The position numbers and the translations under genes were made by a program. A DNA stretch of 47,080 nt from Anaerolineae bacterium (GTDB lineage: Bacteria > Chloroflexota > Anaerolineae > Anaerolineales > Villigracilaceae): NCBI GenBank assembly GCA_018645405.1, contig JABGOQ010000057.1, positions 1 through 47,080 on the forward strand, written 5' to 3'. Numbering within the stretch: position 1 is the first letter of the stretch; each line of letters opens with the position of its first letter. Below, piece by piece: positions 33,388-41,017 of the stretch. The notes below the pieces were generated by a model, which saw only the letters and a program-made list of their open reading frames with translations, made no database searches and had not been told where the DNA came from.

Positions 33388-34014
33388 TTAAATAATCCCT
33401 AAGAGAATTCTCAGAATTCTTTTTTCGCTAATTTCCCCTTCTCTCAAAACTTTCATTTTATTTCCCGTACAATCTACCACCGTCGAAGGGATTCCGCCTA
33501 GGGCTATGCCGCCATCTAAAATTAGGGGCAACCTGCCTTTTAGTTGAGCATAAACTTCTTCTGCGCTGATGGGGCTATTCTTCCCAGAAATATTTGCCGA
33601 AGTAACCGCCATCGGTCCCGCGGCACGCAATAAGGTGCGCGTAAAATCGTGGTCGGGAATTCGAATGCCAACCGTGTCCAAAGAAGATATTACATCAGGA
33701 ATATCAGGGTGTTTTGGCAAGATGATAGTCAACGCACCTGGAAGAAATTTCTCTGCCAATTTTCTCGCCATTTCGGGGACATTAATAGCAACTTTCTCAA
33801 AATCTTCAATATCAGCTAATAAAATAGGAAGGGCTTTATCAGGCGGACGTTTTTTTGCCTGATAAATTTTCTCTGCTCCAGCAGCGTTGAAAGCGAGGGT
33901 GCCAACCCCATAAACAGTATCAGTAGGGAAGGCGACTAACTCTCCAGCACGGAGAAGTTTTAGTGCGATGGGAAGTGCATTTGATGATGAAGTGGGGATT
34001 ATTTTTGTTTGCAT
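33388..34014 (-). CDS. tsaC: L-threonylcarbamoyladenylate synthase (TsaC/Sua5/YrdC)
   Basis: 208 residues from the Met at 34014; a Met at 34038 would add 8 residues and neither has a clear ribosome-binding site. The YrdC fold is plain: LLRAGELVAFPTDTVYGVG, KIYQAKKRPPDKALPILL (with the KxR pair that binds ATP), PGALTIILPK, GIRIPDH, and AVTSANISGK (SxN). The Sua5-specific C-terminal domain is absent, so this is the short TsaC/YrdC form. It makes threonylcarbamoyl-AMP from Thr, bicarbonate and ATP for the t6A modification of tRNAs that read ANN codons. It lies about 60 bp downstream of prmC, the usual neighbour. Confidence 0.93.
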   Translation of the reverse strand: MQTKIIPTSSSNALPIALKLLRAGELVAFPTDTVYGVGTLAFNAAGAEKIYQAKKRPPDKALPILLADIEDFEKVAINVPEMARKLAEKFLPGALTIILPKHPDIPDVISSLDTVGIRIPDHDFTRTLLRAAGPMAVTSANISGKNSPISAEEVYAQLKGRLPLILDGGIALGGIPSTVVDCTGNKMKVLREGEISEKRILRILLGII

Positions 34015-34073
34015 AAAAAATGAAGATATGCATTGCATCTGCTATTGATGCGTTGCACATCGAAGATATTAAC

Positions 34074-34988
34074 TTAAGTTTGAATGATAATAAACCTATC
34101 CCGCCCAGACAAATCTTGTACTAACTCGTTTTTCGATTCTGGGAAGAATTCGTCCGCCAATGCCAATGCGCCTTCACCATGAGATGAATCAATTTCTAGC
34201 ATAATTGCGCCTTTTGAAGATAGATAGCGTGGTGCATCTGTTAACAATTGGCGAATCCAATCTAGCCCATCTGCGCCACCATCTAATGCGAGGGTGGGTT
34301 CGCGGTGGTAGACATCTAAGGTTTTCAGTGTCTTGGTAGGGATGTAAGGTAAATTTGCAAGGATTAGGTTAAAGGTTGATCGTTGGAAGACTGGAAAATT
34401 AGAAAACAAGTTGCTTTGGATGAATTGAACTTCGGAGCTATTAATTTTAAAGGTTTTTCTTTGCGATTTTTCCAAAAACTTTGTGCTCTTTCTGTCTTTG
34501 TGGTGAAGACCTTCTTCATGTTTTTGCGCGTTTTGACGGGCAATGTCTAATGCAGAAGATGATATATCAACGCCGACCACGTTCAAATCAGGGGCGTTGC
34601 GTGCTAAGGAAATGGGGATACAGCCTGAGCCTGTCCCCACGTCCAAAACGCGGTGACCATCGTTTGCACGAAGCCAGTCTAGTGCGTACTCAACTAATTC
34701 TTCGGTTTCAGGACGGGGTATCAGCACCGCGTCTGAGATGTGAAGTTCTAATCCGAAAAATTCCCAATGACCGATGACGTAGGGTAAGGGAATATCATTT
34801 TTGAGTTTGGATAGAGCGTTATTTAGTTTTTTTTCTTCGGCGGGGGAAAGGTTTAGCTCTGGGTGTGCCAAAAGCCATGCTCGCGATTTCCCCGTGATAT
34901 GGGCGAGCAAAACCTGTGCATCTAAGGCAGGTGTTTCGCTAAAAGTGTCTAATTGTTTAGAAATTTCTTTAAGAATTTCACGTTTCAC
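34074..34988 (-). CDS. prmC: Peptide chain release factor N5-glutamine methyltransferase
   Basis: 304 residues from a GTG at 34988, 17 bp after the prfA stop. The N-terminal helical domain (about 1-80) that grips the release factor is present. Motif I is VLDVGTGSGCIPISLA. The catalytic motif reads ANLPYIP (about residues 210-216), with NLPY in place of the usual NPPY. An insertion of about 30 charged residues (EEGLHHKDRKSTKFLEKSQR..., about 160-190) lies between motif II and that site. PrmC methylates the Gln of the GGQ motif in RF1 and RF2, which raises termination efficiency. The prfA-prmC order supports this job. Confidence 0.93.
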   Translation of the reverse strand: MKREILKEISKQLDTFSETPALDAQVLLAHITGKSRAWLLAHPELNLSPAEEKKLNNALSKLKNDIPLPYVIGHWEFFGLELHISDAVLIPRPETEELVEYALDWLRANDGHRVLDVGTGSGCIPISLARNAPDLNVVGVDISSSALDIARQNAQKHEEGLHHKDRKSTKFLEKSQRKTFKINSSEVQFIQSNLFSNFPVFQRSTFNLILANLPYIPTKTLKTLDVYHREPTLALDGGADGLDWIRQLLTDAPRYLSSKGAIMLEIDSSHGEGALALADEFFPESKNELVQDLSGRDRFIIIQT

Positions 34989-35005
34989 GCAACACGTATC
35001 ACTTT

Positions 35006-36070
35006 CTACTCATTCACGGCCGCAAGTCTATCTGCTTCATCTCGCGTAATCAATTCTTCGATAAAGCCTGCTATATTACCTTCCATCATGCCTGGCAAAT
35101 CGTAGGATGAGTGGTTGATGCGATGATCGGTAACGCGCGATTGTGGATAATTATAGGTACGGATTTTCTCGGAGCGTTCACCTGTGCCAACTTGTGAACG
35201 GCGGGCATCGGCTCTTTCAGTGCGACGTTTTTCTTCTTCGGCTTCATAGAGGCGGGCACGGAGAATTGCCATAGCGCGGAGTTTATTTTGCAGCTGTGAA
35301 CGTTCATCCTGACAGGCGACAACCAGCCCGCTTGGTTCGTGGGTGATGCGGATGGCGGTCGAGTTTTTTTGCACGCTTTGCCCTCCCGCTCCGGCTGATT
35401 TATAAACGTCGATGCGAATATCTCCTGGTGGAATTTTGATATCCACTTCTTCGACTTCTGCCAACACAGCAACAGTTGCCGTTGAAGTGTGAATACGTCC
35501 CTGAGACTCTGTGCTCGGCACACGCTGAACACGATGCACGCCCGATTCAAATTTGAGTTTGGAATATGCGCCATCGCCCTTGATAAGGAAGGTGATTTCT
35601 TTCAACCCGCCAATGCCGATATTACTCTGCGACATAATTTCGGTCTTCCATTTCTGGTTTTCGGCGTAACGTGTATACATGCGGTATAAATCGGCTGCGA
35701 AAAGCGCGGCTTCATCGCCACCCGTTCCAGCACGAACTTCCATAATTACGTTTTTGCCGTCGCGTGGATCTTTGGGGACGAGGAGAAGTTTAATTTCATT
35801 TTCTAGAGGCTCTACTTGCGGCTCCAGCTCTGCCAGTTCCATTTCGGCGAGTTCGCGCATTTCTGCATCGTTCTCGTTTTCGATCATAGCGCGGGATTCT
35901 TTGATGCCTTCGAGTAAGTTTCGGTACTCATTCGCTTTTTCGACAATTACTTCTAAATCTGAGCGTTCTTTACCAATTTCAGCAGCGCGTTTATAGTCGT
36001 TGCCGACACTCATTAACTCTTGATTTAATTCTTCGTAATGTTTTTCAATACCAGCTAATTTTTCAAGCAT
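35006..36070 (-). CDS. prfA: Peptide chain release factor 1
   Basis: 354 residues, typical for RF1. The stop-codon-reading PxT motif is PST in RVPSTESQGRIHTS. The peptidyl-transferase motif is GAGGQSVQKN (about residue 228), whose Gln is the PrmC target. The residues after GGQ (SVQKNST) differ from the E. coli HVNTTDS, which I recall as common in this phylum. RF1 releases peptides at UAA and UAG. SD AGGA precedes the ATG. It forms an operon with prmC and probably tsaC. Confidence 0.96.
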   Translation of the reverse strand: MLEKLAGIEKHYEELNQELMSVGNDYKRAAEIGKERSDLEVIVEKANEYRNLLEGIKESRAMIENENDAEMRELAEMELAELEPQVEPLENEIKLLLVPKDPRDGKNVIMEVRAGTGGDEAALFAADLYRMYTRYAENQKWKTEIMSQSNIGIGGLKEITFLIKGDGAYSKLKFESGVHRVQRVPSTESQGRIHTSTATVAVLAEVEEVDIKIPPGDIRIDVYKSAGAGGQSVQKNSTAIRITHEPSGLVVACQDERSQLQNKLRAMAILRARLYEAEEEKRRTERADARRSQVGTGERSEKIRTYNYPQSRVTDHRINHSSYDLPGMMEGNIAGFIEELITRDEADRLAAVNE

Positions 36071-36120
36071 AATAATCCTGTATTATTCGAGATTTGTTAT
36101 TTGGAATGCTGTAAATCAAT

Positions 36121-36183
36121 AAACACAATGGACACCAAGTGTCACAAAGAAAAAGAATTTTTCCTTTATGCTTCTTTGTGTTT
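36121..36183. repeat. AAACACAA palindrome, copy 1
   Basis: It starts AAACACAATGGACAC and ends TTTGTGTTT, with partly complementary A-rich and T-rich arms meeting at AAAAAGAATTTTT. It resembles the element at 40871-40939. It lies between a small membrane-protein gene and prfA. Confidence 0.55.
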
Positions 36184-36188
36184 AAAAA

Positions 36189-36353
36189 CTAACTACCAAT
36201 TTGTAGGGAAGACAAAGCCATTGAGAGAACAATAATTAAAGAAACCACTATCACTGCAATCCGCATCGTGCGTGCTTGCCTTGCTTTGTAATTTGACTCC
36301 CTCTTGGGTTGTGTCTTTATGTTTTTCTTCTTCTTTTTCTTTTTCTTAGCCAT
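36189..36353 (-). CDS. 54-residue Lys-rich single-pass membrane protein
   Basis: Minus-strand frame with GAGG 5 nt before the ATG. It starts MAKKKKKKKKNIK, has a basic stretch to about residue 31, then one hydrophobic helix (RIAVIVVSLIIVLSMALSSL, about 31-50) and a four-residue tail. The positive-inside rule puts the Lys-rich end in the cytoplasm. It lies 34 bp after the response-regulator gene and before prfA, in the same direction. The good ribosome-binding site and coherent topology support a real gene. The basic tail could contact ribosome, nucleic acid or phospholipid; no family was recognised. Confidence 0.7.
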   Translation of the reverse strand: MAKKKKKKKKNIKTQPKRESNYKARQARTMRIAVIVVSLIIVLSMALSSLQIGS

Positions 36354-36387
36354 TTTTCCTCTTTTCTTCTTTTTTACGCAATATATT

Positions 36388-36768
36388 TTATGCGCTTCTT
36401 TTTTTCATCGCTTGGCTGATCTCTGCTCCAAGCTCATCGATCATCACTGGTTTGGTCACATAGCCATCTGCGCCTAGAGACATCGCTTTATCAACTGTCA
36501 CGTCTGCGGCTTCGGTGGAAAGCATTATAACTGGTAAATTATTTAGCTCAGTACGAAGACGGACGAATTCTAGCATATCTAACCCAGAAACTTCAGGCAT
36601 GTTTATATCAAGCAGCAAAACATCTGGTTTTCCTCCTGCCAGCAAAGCCTTTGCCGCAGGGCGAGCGCGCAAGAAAAACCGTGTTTCAAAATCGAGCATT
36701 TGCAGCATCAAATTTACTGCGCGCAACATCTCTTCGTCGTCGTCTACGAGCCAAATTGTTTTTTTCAT
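36388..36768 (-). CDS. Single-domain response regulator (CheY-like)
   Basis: 126 residues, receiver domain only: acidic pair Asp9/Asp10 (LVDDDEEM), phosphoacceptor Asp54 (LLLDINMPEVSG), Ser84/Thr85 in IMLSTEA, and Lys106 in YVTKP. No output domain follows, so it acts by contact with a partner. The start overlaps the uvrC stop by 4 bases (ATGA), which implies coupled translation. No histidine kinase is nearby. Confidence 0.93.
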   Translation of the reverse strand: MKKTIWLVDDDEEMLRAVNLMLQMLDFETRFFLRARPAAKALLAGGKPDVLLLDINMPEVSGLDMLEFVRLRTELNNLPVIMLSTEAADVTVDKAMSLGADGYVTKPVMIDELGAEISQAMKKRSA

Positions 36769-38630
36769 TCTAAATTTGCCTTAATCGTCTCTGCCAGCGC
36801 AATATTAATACCAGAGACAGCAGATAAATCATCCACGCTGGCGACCCTTATCTTATCCAGAGAGCCGAAATGTTGCAAGAGGGATTTTCTTTTTTTAGGA
36901 CCAATTCCGGGGATCACATCCAATGCCGAAGTCATCCCGATTTTATTACGTTGTTTACGATGTGCAGTGATGGCGAAACGATGCGCCTCGTCTCGGATGC
37001 GCTGAACGAGATAAAACCCCTGTGAATGGCGTGGCAATAAAATGCTTTCCGATCGATGAGGGAAGAAAACCTCCTCCTCGCGTTTTGCCAAGCCAACAAC
37101 GGGGACTTTGTCCATCAAATCGAATTTTTCGAGGACTTGGACAGCGCGGCTTAACTGACCCTTTCCACCGTCTACGATCAAGAGATCTGGCAGGAAGGAA
37201 AAGGATGCGTCGCGCTTGGATTTAGGCTTGCTGGTCGTTTCCTGAGCAGCTTGCCAACGTTTGAAACGTCTCGTTAACGCTTCTTCCATGCTGGCAAAAT
37301 CATCTGGTCCTGTTACACTTCTGATATTGAAACGCCGATAGAGCTTCTTGTCTGGAACACCTTGCGTAAAAACGACCATGCTCCCGACCGTTGCCACTCC
37401 CTGCGTATTGGAAATATCATAGCACTCAATCCGATTTGGTGGTTCTTTGAGCTTAAATGCCTCCTGTAATTCTGTCAGCGATTGCTCCTGTTTATGCGTA
37501 TCGGCTTGCCATTGCGCTCTTAACGATTTTAAAGTTTCCGTCGCATTTTCTGTTGCCATCTGCACAAGCTGACGCTGCTGTCCGCGCCTTGGGACGCGCA
37601 TTTTTACTTTGCGCCCACCGCGTTTGGTGTTCAGCCATTGCTTGATGATTTGCGCCTCTTCAATTTCTTTTGGCAGCAAAACCTCAGAGGGGACATTTGC
37701 CGCATCTGTATAAAATTGCTTGACGAACTGCGCGATCACCTCTTCATCTGCGCTATCTTCGGTGCCTTCGAGCATAAAGTATTCACGCCCAATCATCTTG
37801 CCCGCACGGATGAAGAAGATTTGCACACAGGCATCCCCATCTTCGCGTGCCATCGCGATCACGTCTGAATCGATTTGCTTTTTTGTGATCACTTTTTGTT
37901 TTTCGACCACTTTTTCGATGGCGTTGATTTGGTCACGAAGCGAAGCGGCCTTTTCATAGCGCAACTCGGCTGAAGCTTTTGCCATTTCTTTTTGCATCCT
38001 GTCTACGATGGGGTTGGTGCGTCCATTCAGAAATTGCATCAGGTCGGCGATCATTTGGCGGTATTCATCTTTCGTCGCATCCCCCATGCAGGGTGCGCTA
38101 CACAAGTTGATGTCACGGTAGAGGCAGGCTCTTTTATCCATCCCAGTGATTTCGCGGTTACAGGTCAAATAAGGGAAGATTCTGCGAAGTAAATCCAATG
38201 TCTGGTGAACTGCCCAAACAGAAGTGTAGGGGCCAAAATAACGCGCCCCATCCTTCTTGCGTAGTTGGCGGGTGACGGTCACTTTGGGGAAATCGTCTTG
38301 CCAATGAACTTTGATATAGGGGTAGCGCTTGTCGTCTTTGAGACGCACGTTGAAGCGGGGACGATGCCGCTTGATGAGATTCATCTCGAGGATCAGTGCT
38401 TCGAGTTCTGAGCCAACCACGATCCACTCTATATTGGCGATCTCTTGCACCAGCCTGCGTGTTTTGCGATTATGCCCCGCGCTGGCATGAAAATAGGAAC
38501 GCACACGGTTCTTAAGGTTGATCGCTTTGCCAATATAGATAATTTTTCCCTCGGCGTTTTTCATTAAATAACAGCCGGGTTTATCAGGGAGGGTGGCGAG
38601 GGTTTGTTGGATGTGATCGGAGGGAGGCAT
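36765..38630 (-). CDS. uvrC: Excinuclease ABC subunit C
   Basis: 621 residues with the full UvrC order: GIY-YIG nuclease (GCYLMKNAEGKIIYIGKAINLKNRVRSYF, about 19-47), the Cys-rich region (CNREITGMDKRACLYRDINLCSAPC), the UVR helix pair that binds UvrB (about 200-235), the RNase-H-like C-terminal nuclease (ECYDISNTQGVATVGSMVVF, LLIVDGGKGQLSRA), and two HhH motifs (VIPGIGPKKRKSLLQHFGSLDKI, VSGINIALAETI). UvrC makes both incisions in nucleotide excision repair. The gene leads a minus-strand run toward prfA. Confidence 0.96.
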   Translation of the reverse strand: MPPSDHIQQTLATLPDKPGCYLMKNAEGKIIYIGKAINLKNRVRSYFHASAGHNRKTRRLVQEIANIEWIVVGSELEALILEMNLIKRHRPRFNVRLKDDKRYPYIKVHWQDDFPKVTVTRQLRKKDGARYFGPYTSVWAVHQTLDLLRRIFPYLTCNREITGMDKRACLYRDINLCSAPCMGDATKDEYRQMIADLMQFLNGRTNPIVDRMQKEMAKASAELRYEKAASLRDQINAIEKVVEKQKVITKKQIDSDVIAMAREDGDACVQIFFIRAGKMIGREYFMLEGTEDSADEEVIAQFVKQFYTDAANVPSEVLLPKEIEEAQIIKQWLNTKRGGRKVKMRVPRRGQQRQLVQMATENATETLKSLRAQWQADTHKQEQSLTELQEAFKLKEPPNRIECYDISNTQGVATVGSMVVFTQGVPDKKLYRRFNIRSVTGPDDFASMEEALTRRFKRWQAAQETTSKPKSKRDASFSFLPDLLIVDGGKGQLSRAVQVLEKFDLMDKVPVVGLAKREEEVFFPHRSESILLPRHSQGFYLVQRIRDEAHRFAITAHRKQRNKIGMTSALDVIPGIGPKKRKSLLQHFGSLDKIRVASVDDLSAVSGINIALAETIKANLE

Positions 38631-38648
38631 GGGGAGTATTTTACCTCA

Positions 38649-38738
38649 TTCCCTCACCCCCACATCGCTCCGCTCGCTCCCCCTCTCCCGCAAAGCGGGA
38701 GAGGGGGAGCGAGCGCGAAGCAAGGACGGGTGAGGGAA
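38649..38738. repeat. 90-bp GC-rich palindromic element
   Basis: The centre is a perfect 20-bp stem (GCTCGCTCCCCCTCTCCCGC at 38672-38691, reverse complement at 38695-38714) with an AAA loop. The outer ends TTCCCTCACCC (38649-38659) and GGGTGAGGGAA (38728-38738) are inverse as well. It lies between divergent uvrC and the Yip1-like gene. Terminal repeats plus a palindromic core suggest a miniature mobile or REP-like element. Confidence 0.85.
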
Positions 38739-38746
38739 TTTTGCGC

Positions 38747-38774
38747 TTGACTATATTTTTTTATCCCCTACAAT
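38747..38774 (+). promoter_or_regulatory. Promoter of the Yip1-like gene
   Basis: TTGACT (38747-38752) and TACAAT (38769-38774) are spaced by 16 bp. Transcription should start near 38781, leaving a leader of about 36 nt with GAGGAG ahead of ATG 38817. Confidence 0.65.
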
Positions 38775-38816
38775 AAAGAGCATAACTAACCATAACTTTT
38801 ATGAGGAGAATCTATT

Positions 38817-39575
38817 ATGTCCGAAATACCAGAATTTCTTGACCAAGATGACCCCAGCCTGTCAAACGGTGGTGAAATGACAATGGTTGAAACATGGATA
38901 GCCGCTGTGACAAAGCCGAATGTTGGTACCTTTGCAGAAATTGCAGGGCAGCCTGGCGCAACAACGGGTAAAGCTTTCTTGTGGGCTTTTGTTGCTTCAT
39001 TAATAAGTGGTTTTTCCAGTCTGCTGGCTCAATCTTTTAGCGTAGGTGGCCAAATGGGTGGTTTGCTAGACCTTTTGCCGCCAGAAATAGCGCGTGAAAT
39101 ACCGATGGGTGCAAGCTCCTCCATTGGATTTGGGACAGTTATTTGTGGCGCACCTGTATTTGCTGTTATAGGTGTTATTGGCTTTGCAATTGGTGTTGCT
39201 CTTGTTCAATGGGTGGCAAAACTCTTTGGTGGCACGGGGTCTTTTGATAAATTAGCCTATACTTTTTCGGCGATATTCGTGCCTGTTTCGCTAATATTGG
39301 CAGTGCTAACATTGCTCGCAGCAATACCTGTTATTGGCATGTGTTTTGGAATATTTTCATTTGGTATTTCAATTTATATGATTGTCCTTCAAGTCTTCGC
39401 GGTTCAAGCTGTCAATGATCTTGATACAGGCAAAGCCGTTGGCTCTGTACTCTTGCCAGGGCTTGTGTTCTTCCTCTTCATTTGTTGCTGTGTAGCAATT
39501 AGTATCGGTGGCCTTGCTGCTGCTGGCCCAGCTATTGGTGATATTTTCAGCGAAATCGATCAGAGTCTTTATTAA
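38817..39575 (+). CDS. Yip1-domain membrane protein
   Basis: 252 residues, strong SD GAGGAG. A soluble N-terminus (1-50) contains TWIAAVTKPNVGTFAEIA, typical of Yip1/YIP family openings in bacteria. About five hydrophobic segments follow (near 57-75, 105-135, 155-180, 180-205, 215-240). Family members are integral membrane proteins of unknown role in bacteria. A very strong terminator follows at once, so it is transcribed alone. Confidence 0.8.
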   Translation: MSEIPEFLDQDDPSLSNGGEMTMVETWIAAVTKPNVGTFAEIAGQPGATTGKAFLWAFVASLISGFSSLLAQSFSVGGQMGGLLDLLPPEIAREIPMGASSSIGFGTVICGAPVFAVIGVIGFAIGVALVQWVAKLFGGTGSFDKLAYTFSAIFVPVSLILAVLTLLAAIPVIGMCFGIFSFGISIYMIVLQVFAVQAVNDLDTGKAVGSVLLPGLVFFLFICCCVAISIGGLAAAGPAIGDIFSEIDQSLY

Positions 39576-39600
39576 AAAAATATTTCAACTAAAAACATAA

Positions 39601-39638
39601 AAACCTTGCGAGAGCTTGAAACTCTCGCAAGGTTTTTT
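39601..39638 (+). terminator. Rho-independent terminator after the Yip1-like gene
   Basis: Perfect 14-bp stem (AAACCTTGCGAGAG at 39601-39614, reverse complement at 39622-39635), 7-nt loop, T run 39633-39638. Confidence 0.95.
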
Positions 39639-39647
39639 GTTGTCACT

Positions 39648-39656
39648 TGGTATAAT
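39648..39656 (+). promoter_or_regulatory. Extended -10 promoter at the cinA start codon
   Basis: TGGTATAAT is a perfect extended -10. Its last base is 7 nt before ATG 39664, with ACGCCTC between, so the transcript should begin at or next to the start codon. No ribosome-binding site is present. Confidence 0.6.
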
Positions 39657-39663
39657 ACGCCTC

Positions 39664-40164
39664 ATGAAAACACAATCTCTCGAACTAGAAATTGCAGAAA
39701 TCCTCACCAAACACGGACAAAAAATCGTCTTCGCAGAATCCTGCACGGGTGGGCTGATCGGGCATCGCATTACCAATCTGCCCGGCTCATCCGCCTATTA
39801 TTTAGGCAGCATCACTGCCTACGCCTACGAAGCCAAGGTGAAATGGCTCAACGTTTCCTGGGATACCCTCAAAGCACATGGTGCAGTCAGTAGTGAAGTT
39901 GTTTTAGAGATGGCAAAAGGCGTGCGGGATGCCCTCAAAGCCGACATCGGATTAAGCGTCAGCGGGATTGCCGGTCCCGGCGGAGGATTGCCCGACAAAC
40001 CCGTCGGCACAATCTGGATTGGACTTGCCACCGCTGATGGAGCTTGGTCCCGCCATTTTTGTTGGGACGGCGACCGCCTCGAAAACAAAGATTATTCTGC
40101 CGATGCCGTCTTGCAAATGTTGCTCGATTATTTAAAAGGCGAGCGTGATTTAGACAAGATATGA
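39664..40164 (+). CDS. pncC: CinA C-terminal-type nicotinamide-nucleotide amidohydrolase
   Basis: 166 residues from ATG 39664; a longer frame from 39616 would lie within the preceding terminator. Family motifs: VFAESCTGGLIGHRITNLPGSS, YYLGSITAYAYEAKVKWLNV, GAVSSEVVLEMAKGVRDAL, and SVSGIAGPGGG...KPVGTIWIGLA. The catalytic Ser lies in ESCTGG. The enzyme deamidates nicotinamide mononucleotide in the NAD salvage cycle. The N-terminal COG1058 domain of full-length CinA is missing, as in stand-alone PncC. The nucleosidase gene follows 19 bp downstream and is probably co-transcribed. Confidence 0.9.
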   Translation: MKTQSLELEIAEILTKHGQKIVFAESCTGGLIGHRITNLPGSSAYYLGSITAYAYEAKVKWLNVSWDTLKAHGAVSSEVVLEMAKGVRDALKADIGLSVSGIAGPGGGLPDKPVGTIWIGLATADGAWSRHFCWDGDRLENKDYSADAVLQMLLDYLKGERDLDKI

Positions 40165-40183
40165 AATCGAAAAATATAATCCT

Positions 40184-40864
40184 ATGAATAAAATTATTAT
40201 CCTCGTTTCCGCTAACCCTGAATGGGTCGCACTAAAACCTCTCTTTCCCGATGCTGAAATTCAAGAATCACCTTTCGGTGAGTTCTTTCATGCAAGCTTA
40301 AACCTTCACCCTGTAACTTTTTTCTTCGGTGGTTGGGGCAAAATATCATCTGCTGCCAGTGCGCAATATGTAATTGATCATTTTCAGCCAGACCTGCTCG
40401 TCAACTTGGGTACATGCGGCGGATTTGAAGGTCGCGTTGAAGCGGGGAGAATTATCCTCGTTGAACGCGCAATTTCCTATGATATTTACGAGCAAATGGG
40501 AGATGCAGGAGAAGCGATCGAATTCTACTCATCCGATATTGATTTGAGCTGGCTCCCGCCTGTGGATTATCTTCCTATCCGACGCGGTAGTATTGTCTCT
40601 GGCGACCGTGATATTGATCCCAAACAAATCCCGATGCTGATTGAACGCTACGATGCCTTCGCGGGGGATTGGGAAACAGCGTCTATTGCTTGGGTGGCGC
40701 GAAAAAACGGAAGCAAGCTCCTCGTCCTGCGTGGTGTCTCGGATTTGGTCAGCGTCGAAGGGGGAGAAGCGTATGGGAATAAAGAATTATTTTACGAACG
40801 CACCAAAGAAATCATCCCATCCATAATTAACCTTTTTACAGAGATATTGCAGTTGTTACCATAG
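40184..40864 (+). CDS. Nucleoside phosphorylase / MTA-SAH nucleosidase-like protein
   Basis: 226 residues of the PNP_UDP_1 fold: IILVSANPEWVALKPLF, FFFGGWGKISSAASAQYVIDHF, LLVNLGTCGGFEGRVEAGRIILVERAISYD, GSIVSGDRDI, FAGDWETASIAWVARKNG and LVLRGVSDLV. The WETASIAWVA segment matches the 'mE.aaia.va' substrate-binding motif and SDL holds the catalytic Asp. Members split 5'-methylthioadenosine or S-adenosylhomocysteine, or phosphorolyse nucleosides; the choice cannot be made by eye. No good Shine-Dalgarno sequence is seen; a TATAAT ends 3 nt before the ATG. Confidence 0.82.
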   Translation: MNKIIILVSANPEWVALKPLFPDAEIQESPFGEFFHASLNLHPVTFFFGGWGKISSAASAQYVIDHFQPDLLVNLGTCGGFEGRVEAGRIILVERAISYDIYEQMGDAGEAIEFYSSDIDLSWLPPVDYLPIRRGSIVSGDRDIDPKQIPMLIERYDAFAGDWETASIAWVARKNGSKLLVLRGVSDLVSVEGGEAYGNKELFYERTKEIIPSIINLFTEILQLLP

Positions 40865-40870
40865 TTTTTT

Positions 40871-40939
40871 AAACACAAGGGGCACAAAGAGCACGAAGAA
40901 AAAACTTTTTCTTTGTATCGCTTTGTGCTCTTCGTGTTT
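40871..40939. repeat. AAACACAA palindrome, copy 2
   Basis: It starts AAACACAAGGGGCACAAAG and ends CTTTGTGCTCTTCGTGTTT. The arms are near inverse repeats meeting at an AAAAAACTTTTT centre. It is similar to the element at 36121-36183 and follows the nucleosidase gene. Confidence 0.75.
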
Positions 40940-41017
40940 AATTTTTTAAAATGGGGAACTTATCTCCTCCTCCCAACGTCATAAAAGTAATATTCAACAT
41001 TTCTCAAGGAGGAGAAA

